DNA of 64,000 bases. It comes from Dipteris shenzhenensis (lineage: Eukaryota; Polypodiophyta; Polypodiopsida; Gleicheniales). Position numbers and translations under genes: made by a program. Location of the stretch: NCBI GenBank assembly GCA_047967505.1, contig CM106539.1, one strand, 5' to 3'. Below are positions 9,252 through 19,970 of the stretch, in pieces. The notes below the pieces were generated by a model that was given only the letters and a program-made list of their open reading frames with translations, had not been told where the DNA came from and ran no database searches. How positions within the stretch are numbered: the stretch's first letter is position 1; the number at the start of each line of letters is the position of its first letter.

Positions 9252-10747
9252 ATGGCTTCAAGGAAGCTTCATTTCCTGCTTCTGCCTGTTCCTGCTCAGG
9301 GACATATCAACCCCATGCTCCAATTCGCCTCCTCCCTCCTCCTCAGAAATTGCTCTGCCACCTTCGTCCTCACTCACCGATCCCACTCCAACATCTTTGG
9401 CGCCCACAACTCCACCCCCCAAAACCTCCACGGTATCCAATTCTTTACCATCCCCGATGGATTGCCCCCTCACCTCCACCTCGACATGTCTCTGCACTCG
9501 CTTCGAAACATCTTGATCGGTGTCGAACAGCAACAAGGCTTGCTCGAGACCCTCATCGAAAGCTCCAGGGACACTGATTCCCCCATCTCGTGTATCATTT
9601 CGGACCTTTTTTTCACCTGGGTGAACAATCTCGCAGACAAATTCGGAATCCCCACTGTGCCCTTCTGGACAAGTTCCGCAACTATCTTGCACCTTGGTTT
9701 CCTTACAAGTGAGAGGAAGGTCATTCCTGAAGGTGAGAGTACGTCCTGTTTCCCATGTGTTATTTTGCTTCTTCTTCGTCTTCACGTTCCTTCGTTTCAA
9801 ATGATTTCTAGTTCGAAACCTGCAGTACTCTTGGTTTTAAAACTGTGACTCCTTTATCCGCAGCCACTGAAATAGACGAGGTTGCAAGAGGTCTTCAGGT
9901 GCGCAAAGAAGAGCTGCTTGCGACGCTTCAACATCTCGATCCTGAGCGAAGGAAAGAGGTGACCAAGAAGTTTGAGAGGCTGGGCGACCATTCTCACGTC
10001 CTAGTGAACTCTTTTCAAGACCTTGAAGCCCTTTACTTACGAGGTGCACCCTCAAATCTGAGATACATAGGTCCTTGCTTATCTGCTTCCACTGAAATGA
10101 ACGTGAGAGGAAGCTTTTACAAGGAAGACGTGGAGTGTCTTGCATGGCTGGATATGCAGGAAAAGGGGTCTGTCGTGTATATCTCTTTGGGCAGTGTGGC
10201 GTCCTTTGCACCGTCCCAGATGGAAGAGATAGCCTTGGGGATAGAGGCCAGCAATCACAAGTTTCTGTGGGTAACAAGGCCTGATGCACAAGCCAACAGC
10301 AAGCTCCCCGAAGGATTTGAAGAACGCACCAAAGGTCAAGGAATGATGATCTCGTGGGCACCTCAACTGAGGGTTCTGGAGCACCCTGCACTGGGGGCTT
10401 TCTTCACGCACTGCGGATGGAATTCCGCGTTGGAGAGTATATTCATGGGCGTTCCGATGTTATGCTTCCCTATGTTTGCAGAACAACCATTGAATGGATT
10501 CCTCATAGAGAGGGTATGGCGAGTGGGAATAAGATTTGAGAAGAGGGACGATGGCGTGGTGGAAAGAGGGGAGGTGGAAAGAGTCGTGAAGGAAATCATG
10601 GAGGGCGAGGACGGTAGAAACTTGAAGGACCACGCACTCAAATTAAAGGTAGCGTCAAGAAAGGCATGTGAGAAAGGCGGCCCTTCACATGCAACTTTGA
10701 CATCTTTCCTTGAGGACATTATCAAATTGCAAAATCCTTCACATTAG
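9252..10747 (+). CDS. family-1 UDP-glycosyltransferase, two exons
   Basis: Transfers a sugar, most likely glucose from UDP-glucose, to a small-molecule acceptor; cytosolic. Exon 1 is 9252-9732, the intron 9733-9863 (131 bp, GTGAGA donor, CAG acceptor) and exon 2 9864-10747, giving 454 residues, within the family range (about 450-490). The start gives the usual opening with VPAQGHINPM. His18 is the expected catalytic base and Asp118 (in CIISDLF) its partner. The 44-residue PSPG box runs from Trp325 to Gln368 with HCGWNS at 343-348. Trp at box position 22 and Gln at position 44 point to UDP-glucose. There is no signal peptide. The stretch usually found between about residues 160 and 190 (an IPG-PPL / DLP motif) is absent, so the protein may lack that acceptor-side loop, or the splice site may differ from my choice. 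The acceptor substrate cannot be inferred. The gene stands alone among transposons. Confidence 0.85.
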
Positions 10748-11027
10748 TGCCTCTTACAATATTGAAATTGAATGAAATCCAAGAAAGGCATCTCAGCAAG
10801 GGGGCCCTCCACTTGCAACTTTGACATCTTTCCTTGTAGACATTATCAACTTGCCAAATCCTTCCCATTAGAGCCTCTTACAATATTGAAATCCAATGAA
10901 ATCCAAGAAAGGCATGTGAGAAAGGGGGCCCTTCACATCATGCAACTTTGACATCTTTCCTTGAGGACATTATCAAATTGCAAAATCCTTCACATTAGAG
11001 CCTCTTACAATATTGATATCCAATGAA
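10656..11027 (+). repeat. tandem triplication of the UGT gene's 3' end
   Basis: Three units with a 124-bp period start at 10656, 10780 and 10904. Unit 1 is the real end of the UGT coding region (last 29 codons) plus 3' UTR. Units 2 and 3 repeat it after the stop codon. Both extra units keep an open reading frame from RKA to the same NPSH-stop ending; unit 3 differs by one whole extra codon (a second His). Unit 3 is closer to unit 1 than unit 2 is. Confidence 0.9.
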
Positions 11028-11252
11028 TCTATCCATTGTGCATATTTTTCATTCCATCTTTGTTCATCGTTCTTGAATTTGTTTGTACACTCTTTTGGAT
11101 AAATTCATTTTAAAGTGAAAGCATTTATTCCAATGCAAGTGGCAAGGTGTTTATTTACTTAGGAGGTAAATAATTTTATTCTCTTAAAGCAATAGACCTC
11201 TAGTTATCATGTATTTATGGCATCTATATTGGTCAACCAAAAGTACCTAACT

Positions 11253-11460
11253 CACAAGCAAGCTTTAGTATGCTCACCATAAATAAGAATCATAATTAAT
11301 TATACATCTAGTCTTGGGAGATTCAATTACTTGCAAGGTCGTCATAAGGGATACTTAGATTACACGTAAGCTTTGGTGTGCTCACCATAAATCACAATCA
11401 TTAATTATACATCTAGCCTTGGGAGATTCAATTACTTGCAAGGTCATCGTAAGGTAACAA
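11253..11460 (+). repeat. 108-bp tandem duplication
   Basis: Two units share AAGCTTTRGTRTGCTCACC, an ATTATACATCTAG word and GGGAGATTCAATTACTTGCA, with a 108-bp spacing (for example 11261 and 11369). Non-coding, just downstream of the UGT end. Confidence 0.8.
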
Positions 11461-14400
11461 CACACACATAGGCCTAGGCCTACTTTTTCTACATTTTAGT
11501 TATTTTTTCCTACATATTTGTACACTCATTCTATATTTGTATACTCTATATTAATTTTGCTAAATAGTAAGCCCCTTCCCTTCAAAACTTTGTCACTACC
11601 CACTTCCAACCACCCCTCCCCCCTTTGTTTTCCTGCTTCTATGTTTGGTCCTTGTTCCAAAGTTTTTTTAAAGAAAATTATTAATTTTTACTGCCCCCCT
11701 CAATTTTTTTATTTTAATCCCACTTTGCTTTCTTCTTTACACGTTAATTGTTTTCTTTTATTAAAATTTTATTTTAACCTCCCCTCCTTCCCCCCCCCCT
11801 TTTGAACATTAATTACACTTGTAGAACTTTGGGGATGTTATCTCCATCCTAACTGGTCCCTAGTTAAATTTATCCCTATCCCTAATATTTTCATTGTAAT
11901 TAATCCCTAATTAATAAGTTCCCCTCATTGGCCCCTTTTAATATTATTATCCAAAAAACCCCTTGTATTATTTTCATCTAAAGCTATTTTTCCCTTTTCC
12001 AACCGCTTTTTTATTGTCATTTTAACTAAATTCCCCTTTAAAAATCCCTCTTAATGTTAATAATATAAAACCCCTCTAAAAGAAACTACCCCTAAATTAA
12101 GCTACCTATTCACCTAAACAACCTCTTACCTTACCTTTATCGTATCTTACCTTCCTATAGCCTTAACTACCCTGTGCACACTACATTCTCACTTTTTAAT
12201 CCCCTCTTTTAACTACTACAAACCTAATTACCACCTTCATGTCCCTTGTTCCTCCGCCCCACTTGTCTTTCACAATTGCCTTGCTTGGCCATCTTGTAAC
12301 GTTCACTTTGCCTTTTTAACTACTCATTTCCCTTCTATTTGCTTCCTTGCTCCCTGTCGGCTTTTTCGTTGTTGTCCTCCCAGCTCCCTCATAAGCTACT
12401 TCTCACCCGTTCATCCTTCACACGCCTTCTATAAACAATGCCTCACTTCCTCGCCTCTAACTTCACAGGTCTCTACCCTCTTGGCTCCTTACTTTTTAAG
12501 CTCCTCACTGCTCACGCCTCCTCACCGCTCTTATTCATCTTTAATTTGCTATTTTTAAAGTAATTCAATTTCTTTTAATGTTTTCCTTTTAATTCTTTGT
12601 CTAATTAATTTATTCTGGTAATTGCTTGATAAAGATAGGCCTTTTACACAAGGGAGTTCTCTGTCCCCTAGTTTTTTTGTCTTACATGCATAGTTTAATA
12701 GAGAAATTTGTTGTTTCCTTAAATTATTGGGCCTAATTCACCTTATCCCTTGGTCCTTAACAAGTTTTGGTTTGATTTTTTCACTCTATTGCTTTTATTT
12801 TTAAATTTTTATTAAATCTTTTTCCTTGTTTAAACTAATCTTTTCAATTCCCTTGGTTAGAGGATCTCCCCTTTTTTTCCTTCATTAAAGTACCTTAATT
12901 TATTTGTTGGTTAAATCAATTAATTACCACTAATACTTATAGATATTTTTAAGCAAGTTGTTTTATAAATCTTTGTCTAGATTGCCCTTGTTGTGCAAAG
13001 ATGGGTGAGGAATACCCCCCCATATTTAACTTTTTCTAAAAAGCAGGTGGACTACCCCCTCTAACAAGGTGTAAATTTTTATCATAAGTTCATGCTTCTT
13101 CTCTTAATCTATTTTATGTTTCTTCTTATGTGTAGATTAATCAAGCTTGTTTTGTAATCACACTCTTTTTTGCTATAATTTAGAATTTTCCATTTAAGCA
13201 TTTTATGTACATCTAATTTTTAGTCTTAAATCATTCTAGTTGATTCTTCTTTCTTAAAGGATCTAAAAGGTTAGGTCAAGTTCTTAGGTAAAGCGATAAC
13301 AAGCCAGGGAATACAGGCATTACCTATCTACCCAAGCTCAAGTTTATTATTCTAACAGATGGTTAGTTTGGATGGTGGCAGAGGTAAGTAGACCCTGACC
13401 TTGGAGCTTGGACTACCAGACGGATTCGACCCTGTTGTATTGATTATTTTCTTATGTTTGCAAAACTCATTATAAAGAAAAATTATATTGCCATTCCTCT
13501 TGTTTTCTGTACCAATTTTTTGGATTACAATTTTGTCAAAAGTGATTTCAATTTAGTTTTCTTAAAGCATTTCAATCCATTTCTCATAGGCATCTTTTAT
13601 ATAATTATCCAAATGATTGAATAAATTGTATGATTCATTTATTGATGGAATTTTTAAACCTAAACACACACACACATAGATGCATCACAATTGATCATTT
13701 AGGGATGTGAGATTTGGGTCCACAATGCTCTTGGCCCATGGATATGCCATTTTTTAATCACATTTTCAAAGCAATTACCTTGGGTGAGAAATTAGGGAGG
13801 GAATTCTCAATGGTGTAGTTATATGCCAAGCACTGGTACAATATCTACAACTAGCTAATTCATGATCACAATGGGGAATCTCTTATAATGATTGTTATTT
13901 CCTATATAGATCAAAAAGTTATTGGACAAACACATGGGTGTAATAGCAGGTTTCATGGAATGGAAGCATTGAGCATCCATGTACATTGACTAAACATGAT
14001 TTGATTTAATATACGAAGCAATGTTTTCTACAACAGCGGATATCTATAGTTTGTTCTATAAAGTTTCATCTTAATTCTCTTAAAATATACCCTTTTAGGA
14101 TAATTGTTGTTTAGTTATACCCTTTTAGGATAAGAAAATAAACCCTTTTTTTATAATGTGAATCATTGATGAAGTCTACTAGGTTGTATTAGTTATTAGG
14201 TACGAGGTTGTCTGTGGGATCTTGTAGATGAGGTATAGATGTAGGCATTGAAAAAGAATGATAGGACATGGATTCCTTTAAAATGCGATGTTAATAGAAT
14301 GGACATGGAGGTATGGATGTCCATGGTAATATTCAATGTATTAAATAGGAATTTGAATTACATTTGAAAACAATTATTCATGCTCGCAAATTTTCATCCC

Positions 14401-15277
14401 CATTATTTATTTACAATGAAAGAAAATTTTTTGAGGCGACCATTGGATAATGTTTCTTTAGAAACATTTAATTCAAATCTATAGTACAGTAAATGAATAT
14501 AATACATATGTCTCTTTTAAAGACATTTGAATTCTCAATATGCAAGCTATCTTAGGACAACTTTGCTAAGCTAAAATAACCAACTATCCACAACAAAGGC
14601 AAGATGGAGCAAGACAAAATTGGCTAGAGATATATGAGCACAACTACAATTGTGGGACCAAATAGGAGGCGAGGAGCACCCATGAGAAAAGGAGGGAGAA
14701 AATTGATTAGAAGTGTGTGGGAGTAGGAAGATGGGAGATTTGGGGGAGTTCTTTTGATTAACTATCAAGAGAGAAAATAGGGGTGGTTATGTTGAGGCAA
14801 GGTAATTTTCCACTATGGAGAGAGGGAGATGATGAAGCAACCTAATTTTTGGCACCTCTATTAAGCTAAAATGATCTTCAAGTATGCAAGGAGGAAAGCA
14901 ATCATCCACTATGAGAGAGGCAAATGAAGCAAGCTATCTTGGGACAACTCTGCTAAGCTAAAACAATATTTAAGTATGTAGGGAGAGAGGTTAATTTCCC
15001 CCTTCTTTGCATCCTACCCTTCTATATCTCCTCATTTGTGGCATGCCACACCTCTCCTCTTGCCAAGCACTCTGGTTGACTGCACATATCTCTGACCATT
15101 AAATACAATTGCCCACTACTACATAGCCAAGTGCCAACAGAATGGCATAGAAGGCCTCTACTCACATTGCCATTTTTTATGATAGAGAGACCTAAAAGAC
15201 TTGGACACACAAGTGATCCAAGTCTCAATGTTGCCCCATAGAGGTTAGTTTCTTCTATTCTAGCCTTTCCTTAATGA
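11461..15277. other. long AT- and pyrimidine-rich region without genes
   Basis: About 3.8 kb with no supported gene. From roughly 11560 to 12900 the plus strand is strikingly pyrimidine-rich (runs of C and T, many CCCCTTTT words). Around 13260-13430 the sequence looks like the end of an old LTR or other dispersed repeat, but I cannot place it. A phrase of about 40 bp containing GCAAGCTATCTTRGGACAAC occurs at about 14545 and 14930. Open frames here are low complexity. Confidence 0.45.
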
Positions 15278-17085
15278 ATGTAAATAGCTCCAGTTCAAAA
15301 TGTTGATACCCATGTTGATTTCAAGAAGGAAGAAGGCCAAGCAATGGGAAGAAAAGGAGGATTGGGGGAGGGAATAGACATACCAGTGATTCCATTGATC
15401 ATAACGGTGATACGTTGAAGAGAGAGCAAGGAGAGGAATCAAGAGAGGGGTCATCTCGGTGACAGACTCCATGGTGAAGGAAGGACATGAGGCCTGAGAT
15501 TGCCTTAGAGTTATTATTGTTAATGGACCTCCAAAGGAAGGATTAGGGGAGAGAACAGACCTACCAGAATTGCCATTGATCTTGATGATGAGATATCATG
15601 GGGATGAGAGGAGAGTGAATCAAGGGAGGGGTCAAGACTTAGGGTCAGTACATGGAGAGGGTAAAGGAAGGAGATGTGGGCTGATATTGCCCCAAATTTG
15701 TTATTGTTGTTTCTTCTCTTGCTACTTCAACTAACTACTTCCTTATGCTACTATTTTTGCTTCCTCTTTCAACTACTGCTATGGGAGATGGAGCTATGGT
15801 AGTGTAGTTAGAGCCATGGAGATGGTGGTGGAAAATGCAAGCTATAGGTGGAGGAGCTATAGGTATTACAATTGTGGGGTGTGATACTGAGCGATGGTGA
15901 TGGAGATTTACAAATTTAGGAATTTGGAGATGGAGATGGGAATTGCAAAGGTAAAAAGAAAGAAGGAAGAGGGAGCTATGTTAAGGCGATGCTAGAAAGG
16001 TAAGAAGAAAAGAAGAAGACAAGGGAGCTATGGCGATGCAAAAGCTTGCAATGAAAGAGACAACCCTTAATCACCTTTGAAAAAGAATTCATAATGATGA
16101 GGGTGAAAAGGTATAGACATTCCTAGGTGAACTAGTCCATAGATCCACATTGCAAGTTGCTCTAACCAGATTCTTGAAGAGAGATCTCAAATTCAATGCA
16201 TGAACATCAAAGATTTAGTGAACTATAGGGAAACATATATAGAAAGAGCAGCGGTGTTCCTCTTATTCTAGCAAAAAATAGATGGCATAAGCATAAGTAC
16301 ATGGCATAGATCCTCTTATTCCTTTATGAATGTATATAGGTCTACTTCAAAACGTCGATACTTTGATTCAAGAAGGCATAAGACCAAGAAGTGATGCCAT
16401 TGATCATGATGATTTGGGGAGGGAATGGTCATACCAGCAGTGATGTTATTGATCATGATGATGAGGTCTGGAGGAGAGGGTGAGGATAGGAATCAGGGAG
16501 GGGTTCGGCTCAACTGTCACACTATATGATGAAGGAAGGACATGAGGCTTGAGATTGGCCTAGAGTTATTGTTGTTGCTCCTCCAAAGGAAGGATTAGGG
16601 GAGAGAATAGACTTGCCAATGATGCCATTGATCCTTATGACAAGTTATCATGGGGAGAAAAGGAGAGGAATTGAGAGTGGGGTCAACAGGCTCAGGGTCA
16701 GTGGGTAGAGGGAGGAGATGAGGACTGAGATTGCCTCAAATTTATTACTGTTATTTCTCCTCTTGCTACTGTAGGTGGCTGCTTCATTATGATACTATTT
16801 CTAGTGCCTCTTCCAACTATTTCTATGGGGGATGGAGCTATGGAAATGTAGTGGGAGCGATGGAGATTGCTATAGGGGGAGGAGCTACATGGATTCCAAT
16901 TGTGGTGTGTGATATGGAGCAATAGAGATGGAGATTTACAAATATAGGAATTTGGAGATGGAGATGGGAATTTCAAAGGTCCAAAGGAAAGGAGGAAGAG
17001 GGAGCTATGGCAATGGCAACACTTGGAAGGCAAGAAAGGAAAATAATAAGAAAAGGAAGCTATGGCAATGAAAAAGCTTGCAATG
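15278..17085. repeat. roughly 1.04 kb tandem duplication with internal sub-repeats
   Basis: The block from about 15278 to 16060 is repeated from about 16331 to 17085 (offset 1053 at the left, 1032 at the right). Shared landmarks are TTCAAAAYGTYGATAC at the left, a GAAGGAAGGACATGAGGC word in the middle and AAGCTTGCAATGAAA at the right. Each unit also holds an internal diverged pair around a GGGGAGRGAAYAGAC phrase. Open frames on the minus strand are short and not conserved between the units, so I call no gene. Confidence 0.75.
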
Positions 17086-17117
17086 AAAAAGGGTCGGTGA
17101 GAGAGTCGGGGAGGGGG

Positions 17118-17367
17118 GAGTTTAGATCGTCGTGTAGGATAGGGAGTGATTTAGTAGAGGGTTTTAGATATAAGTGGGTTTAGTTAGTTTAGTTTATAGC
17201 AAAATTAGAAAACACATTTTCTCTCTCTATAGCATAAGGGTAAAAAGGAAAAAAACGAGTTAGGAGATTAGTAACAAAATGTTGGAAGAGACTTTAACCA
17301 TTAAACCAAATAAAAGGGGGGAAATAAAAATAAAAAGATTCTTTTTGGCGGGGAAAAAATAAAAAAT

Positions 17368-17426
<59 letters not shown>

Positions 17427-17690
17427 TTGGGATTAATGGAGGTACGTGTGAAAAGGGGGGCAGAGGAATTTTTAGGAGAAACAAACGAAGGAGACCTAGT
17501 GAGAATAGTATAAAACAATTGGGGGTAAACTATAAAATCGAAAAACGCGAGGGTAGTAAGAGTGGAGGGGAGATTAAAAAAGGAAGAGGTCGGGAAGGGG
17601 TGAGGGGTTTTTTTTGGATGTGTGTGTGTGTGTGCATGTGTGTGTGTGTGTGCGTGCGTGCATGTGTGCATGTGTGTGTGTGTGTGTATG
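17118..17690 (+). repeat. direct repeat DR-L
   Basis: About 570 bp matching 23393-23885 in the same orientation: GTTTAGATCGTCG at the start, then TTTAGTAGAGGGTTTTAG, an ACACATTTTCTCTCTCTATA phrase, AAAAGATTSTTTTTGGCGGG, ACTATAAAATCGAAAAAC and a final GAGGGGTTTTTTTT followed by a GT-rich tract. DR-L has an extra TA/GA microsatellite in its middle (about 17369-17425). The two repeats bracket about 5.7 kb holding the Penelope-like remnant. Whether they are terminal repeats of one element or two copies of a dispersed repeat is unresolved. Confidence 0.75.
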
Positions 17691-17713
17691 TACCCTCCTT
17701 GACCTAGAGGGAC

Positions 17714-17748
17714 ACCATATGATGGGGGCAAGACTCCCATCATATGGT
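17714..17748. repeat. 13-bp perfect inverted repeat
   Basis: Arms ACCATATGATGGG (17714-17726) and CCCATCATATGGT (17736-17748) with a 9-nt loop. It lies a few bases beyond the stop codon of the Penelope-like open frame (minus strand), so it would form a hairpin just after the coding region of that element's RNA. Confidence 0.9.
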
Positions 17749-17751
17749 ATT

Positions 17752-19970
17752 CTAGCCCCCACCCAGAAGTGTTAGTAAGGAAGAAGTGTTGATACGACAG
17801 CCAGGAAAGTGATTCTCGTATATGAATTTAGTAATTAGACTTTCAATCTTACGTTGGAGAAACCCATTATTGCAAAATATTTTTATGAATTTAGTCAAAT
17901 CCAGCCAGGCCATCTCATGGTTGGATGTAGCATATATGATGGGGACAACCTAAGATAAACATACCTTGTAGCAGTTGTTCTTGGGTCTATTGCTATGAAG
18001 ATGAATGAAGGCAACATTGGGGACAGGTAGCTTGTCTTTTTTCCATGTAATTGATGAAATATAGTTTCCAATAAATGGTTTTTGTAATATAAAAGTGGTT
18101 TGGAGAAAAGTAGTATCCATCATTGTGGATCCAATAAAATTTGAAGTAGGTTTTAAGGAAATGAAGAGGATAAATCCACAAGGGGTTATTGAGTGATCTT
18201 TCTTGGGATGGATCAAGGAATCTCAAAATAAACTTATTATTGCAAAAGTTAAGATCATCTATGTATCTAAAAGAGTATAAAAAGTCTTTTGCCATATCCC
18301 AATGATTAAGGCACATAAGTCTCTTTATAAAAGCAATCTCGAACTTGAGAAGACATAAATTGCACCATGAGGGGGAACATGAATACCCCATGGGTATTCC
18401 AAGTACCTGTTTAGCAATGTTGTTACCGATTTTCACAAATGCATTAGTCAAAACATAGAGATTACGTTCAACGAATTTGTCAAATGAAACCTTGGGTTTT
18501 TTAATCTTGGCAAGCACCAACCTATGATTATGTGTTTTAAACCATGAATAACCTTTTTTACGAAGTCCAAGTGAAATCTCAAAGACTACATCAAGCTATC
18601 CTCCCCCGTATGTAGTCTGGCTTCATAGCAAGTTGTAATATCAAACGTTTGCATGGAAAAAATGGATGGAGGAAGATTAATCAGGAAGTCATAAGAGCTA
18701 TTAATTATCCAAAAGGCATTAATCTTCTTATGACAGAATTTCCATGCATCATTATGTATGTCAGTAACCACTTCTTTGAGTCCATCAATCATGCTTGCCA
18801 AGCCAAAGTTAAGAACTATAGTAATATGTGAGAAAACACATGCATGAGCATTAGTAATCCATCAAAACTTCTTTTGTGACTTTTATAGCTACACATAAGA
18901 TAAGGTAAAGTTAAAACATCTGTTACCCCCAATTCAAATGATCTAATTCTTTCTTTGATACATGGCATAATGTTTTCCTCATTCCAACACGTAGTGTCAA
19001 TTTCATTTCCAGATATCCTACCAATAGCTAATAGTTGGCATAACCTTTTGCACATGAATGTAGGTGTTTGTGGTGATTTATCCACTCCTACCACAAACAA
19101 ATTTGTAGTAAGATATTGAACTTCATCCATTATACGTTTATCTTTATACCATGGTTGGGAAGCGTTCCAATTCGGACAACGTTTATCGATAATCTTAAGA
19201 CATATCATTCTAATCTTGTCTTTATGATGGGTGCTAGGCATGATATTTAAAATCTTACATACCTCACACCATGCCTTAAATAATTCTTCAATTGCTATGA
19301 AAGGATTAGGCGGGAGTGGGGGGATATGATTCAAACCTTTAGAAAGAAATTCTTTAATTTTTGGATGATGGCATATAGATATGTCCATAGTGAGCATATG
19401 TGACTCATCTAGGAATCCATCATTTAAAAAGGGCGCAAAGCGTTTGCTTTGTCGATGCATGAAGTGTTTTGAGAAGTGGTAAATGTGTCCATAGGATGAT
19501 AAAACCAATTTGAGATATTTGGAGTATAGGACCATGCAAAGCCAATATTTTCAAACATGTATACCTTAGAGGGATCAAAACTTTTAATCACTCCACTTGG
19601 GTGTAATAAACTCAAAAACTTTCGAGGAAAAACAAACATGGATAAACCTTTTGGAGATCTTCCTCTCCACAAAAAGGGTCTTCATGCAATTGATCTGGGT
19701 CGCTAATGACCGTTGGGGGCCGTTACTCGAATGTGATTATTTGGTTATGCCTGAAGCGTCGTCATACCTATTGGCTCCACACATAAGATGCTTGGAGGAG
19801 TAGGAAGATGAGGATCCATGTGGAGTAGAAAACCTTGATTTTTTGAATGATCCCTTGGATGACTCAATGGCAAGGTTAGGCTTAAGGATCTGTTCAATAA
19901 TGAGAGCAAGAGGAGTATGGTTGATTTTTGGCAGGAGAGGGAAGCTGGGAGCCACACAGGTCAAGTTACG
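17752..19970 (-). pseudogene. decayed Penelope-like reverse transcriptase
   Basis: Minus-strand remnant of a telomerase-related (Penelope-like) reverse transcriptase in several frames: about 19672-19424, 19535-18816, 18801-18586, 18520-17993, then a short C-terminal frame to a stop at 17754-17752. In order I see an N-terminal segment; SKGLNHIPPLPP (about 19320); a thumb-like VDKS...QLLAIGRISG; LPYLMCSYKSHK; the first catalytic motif FDITTCYEA (18645-18619); GIPMG (18400-18386); RYIDDL with the catalytic Asp pair (18268-18251); NPLWIYPLH; and a C-terminal HSNRP...NNGF block. The LGIPMG...CSP.WCN...RYIDDL order matches, as I recall them, green-lineage Penelope-like elements of the Chlamys group rather than LINE or LTR reverse transcriptases. 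No GIY-YIG nuclease is visible. At least three frameshifts and one stop mean it is inactive. Confidence 0.75.

Noticed and set aside
9258-9800. 180-codon minus-strand open frame opposite the first UGT exon
   Set aside because: A shadow of the UGT coding strand, which has clear catalytic and PSPG motifs.
9837-10725. Minus-strand open frames opposite the second UGT exon
   Set aside because: Antisense shadows without domains of their own.
17294-17743. 149-codon minus-strand frame with His-Thr repeats
   Set aside because: It is produced by CA, TA and GA microsatellites within and next to DR-L.
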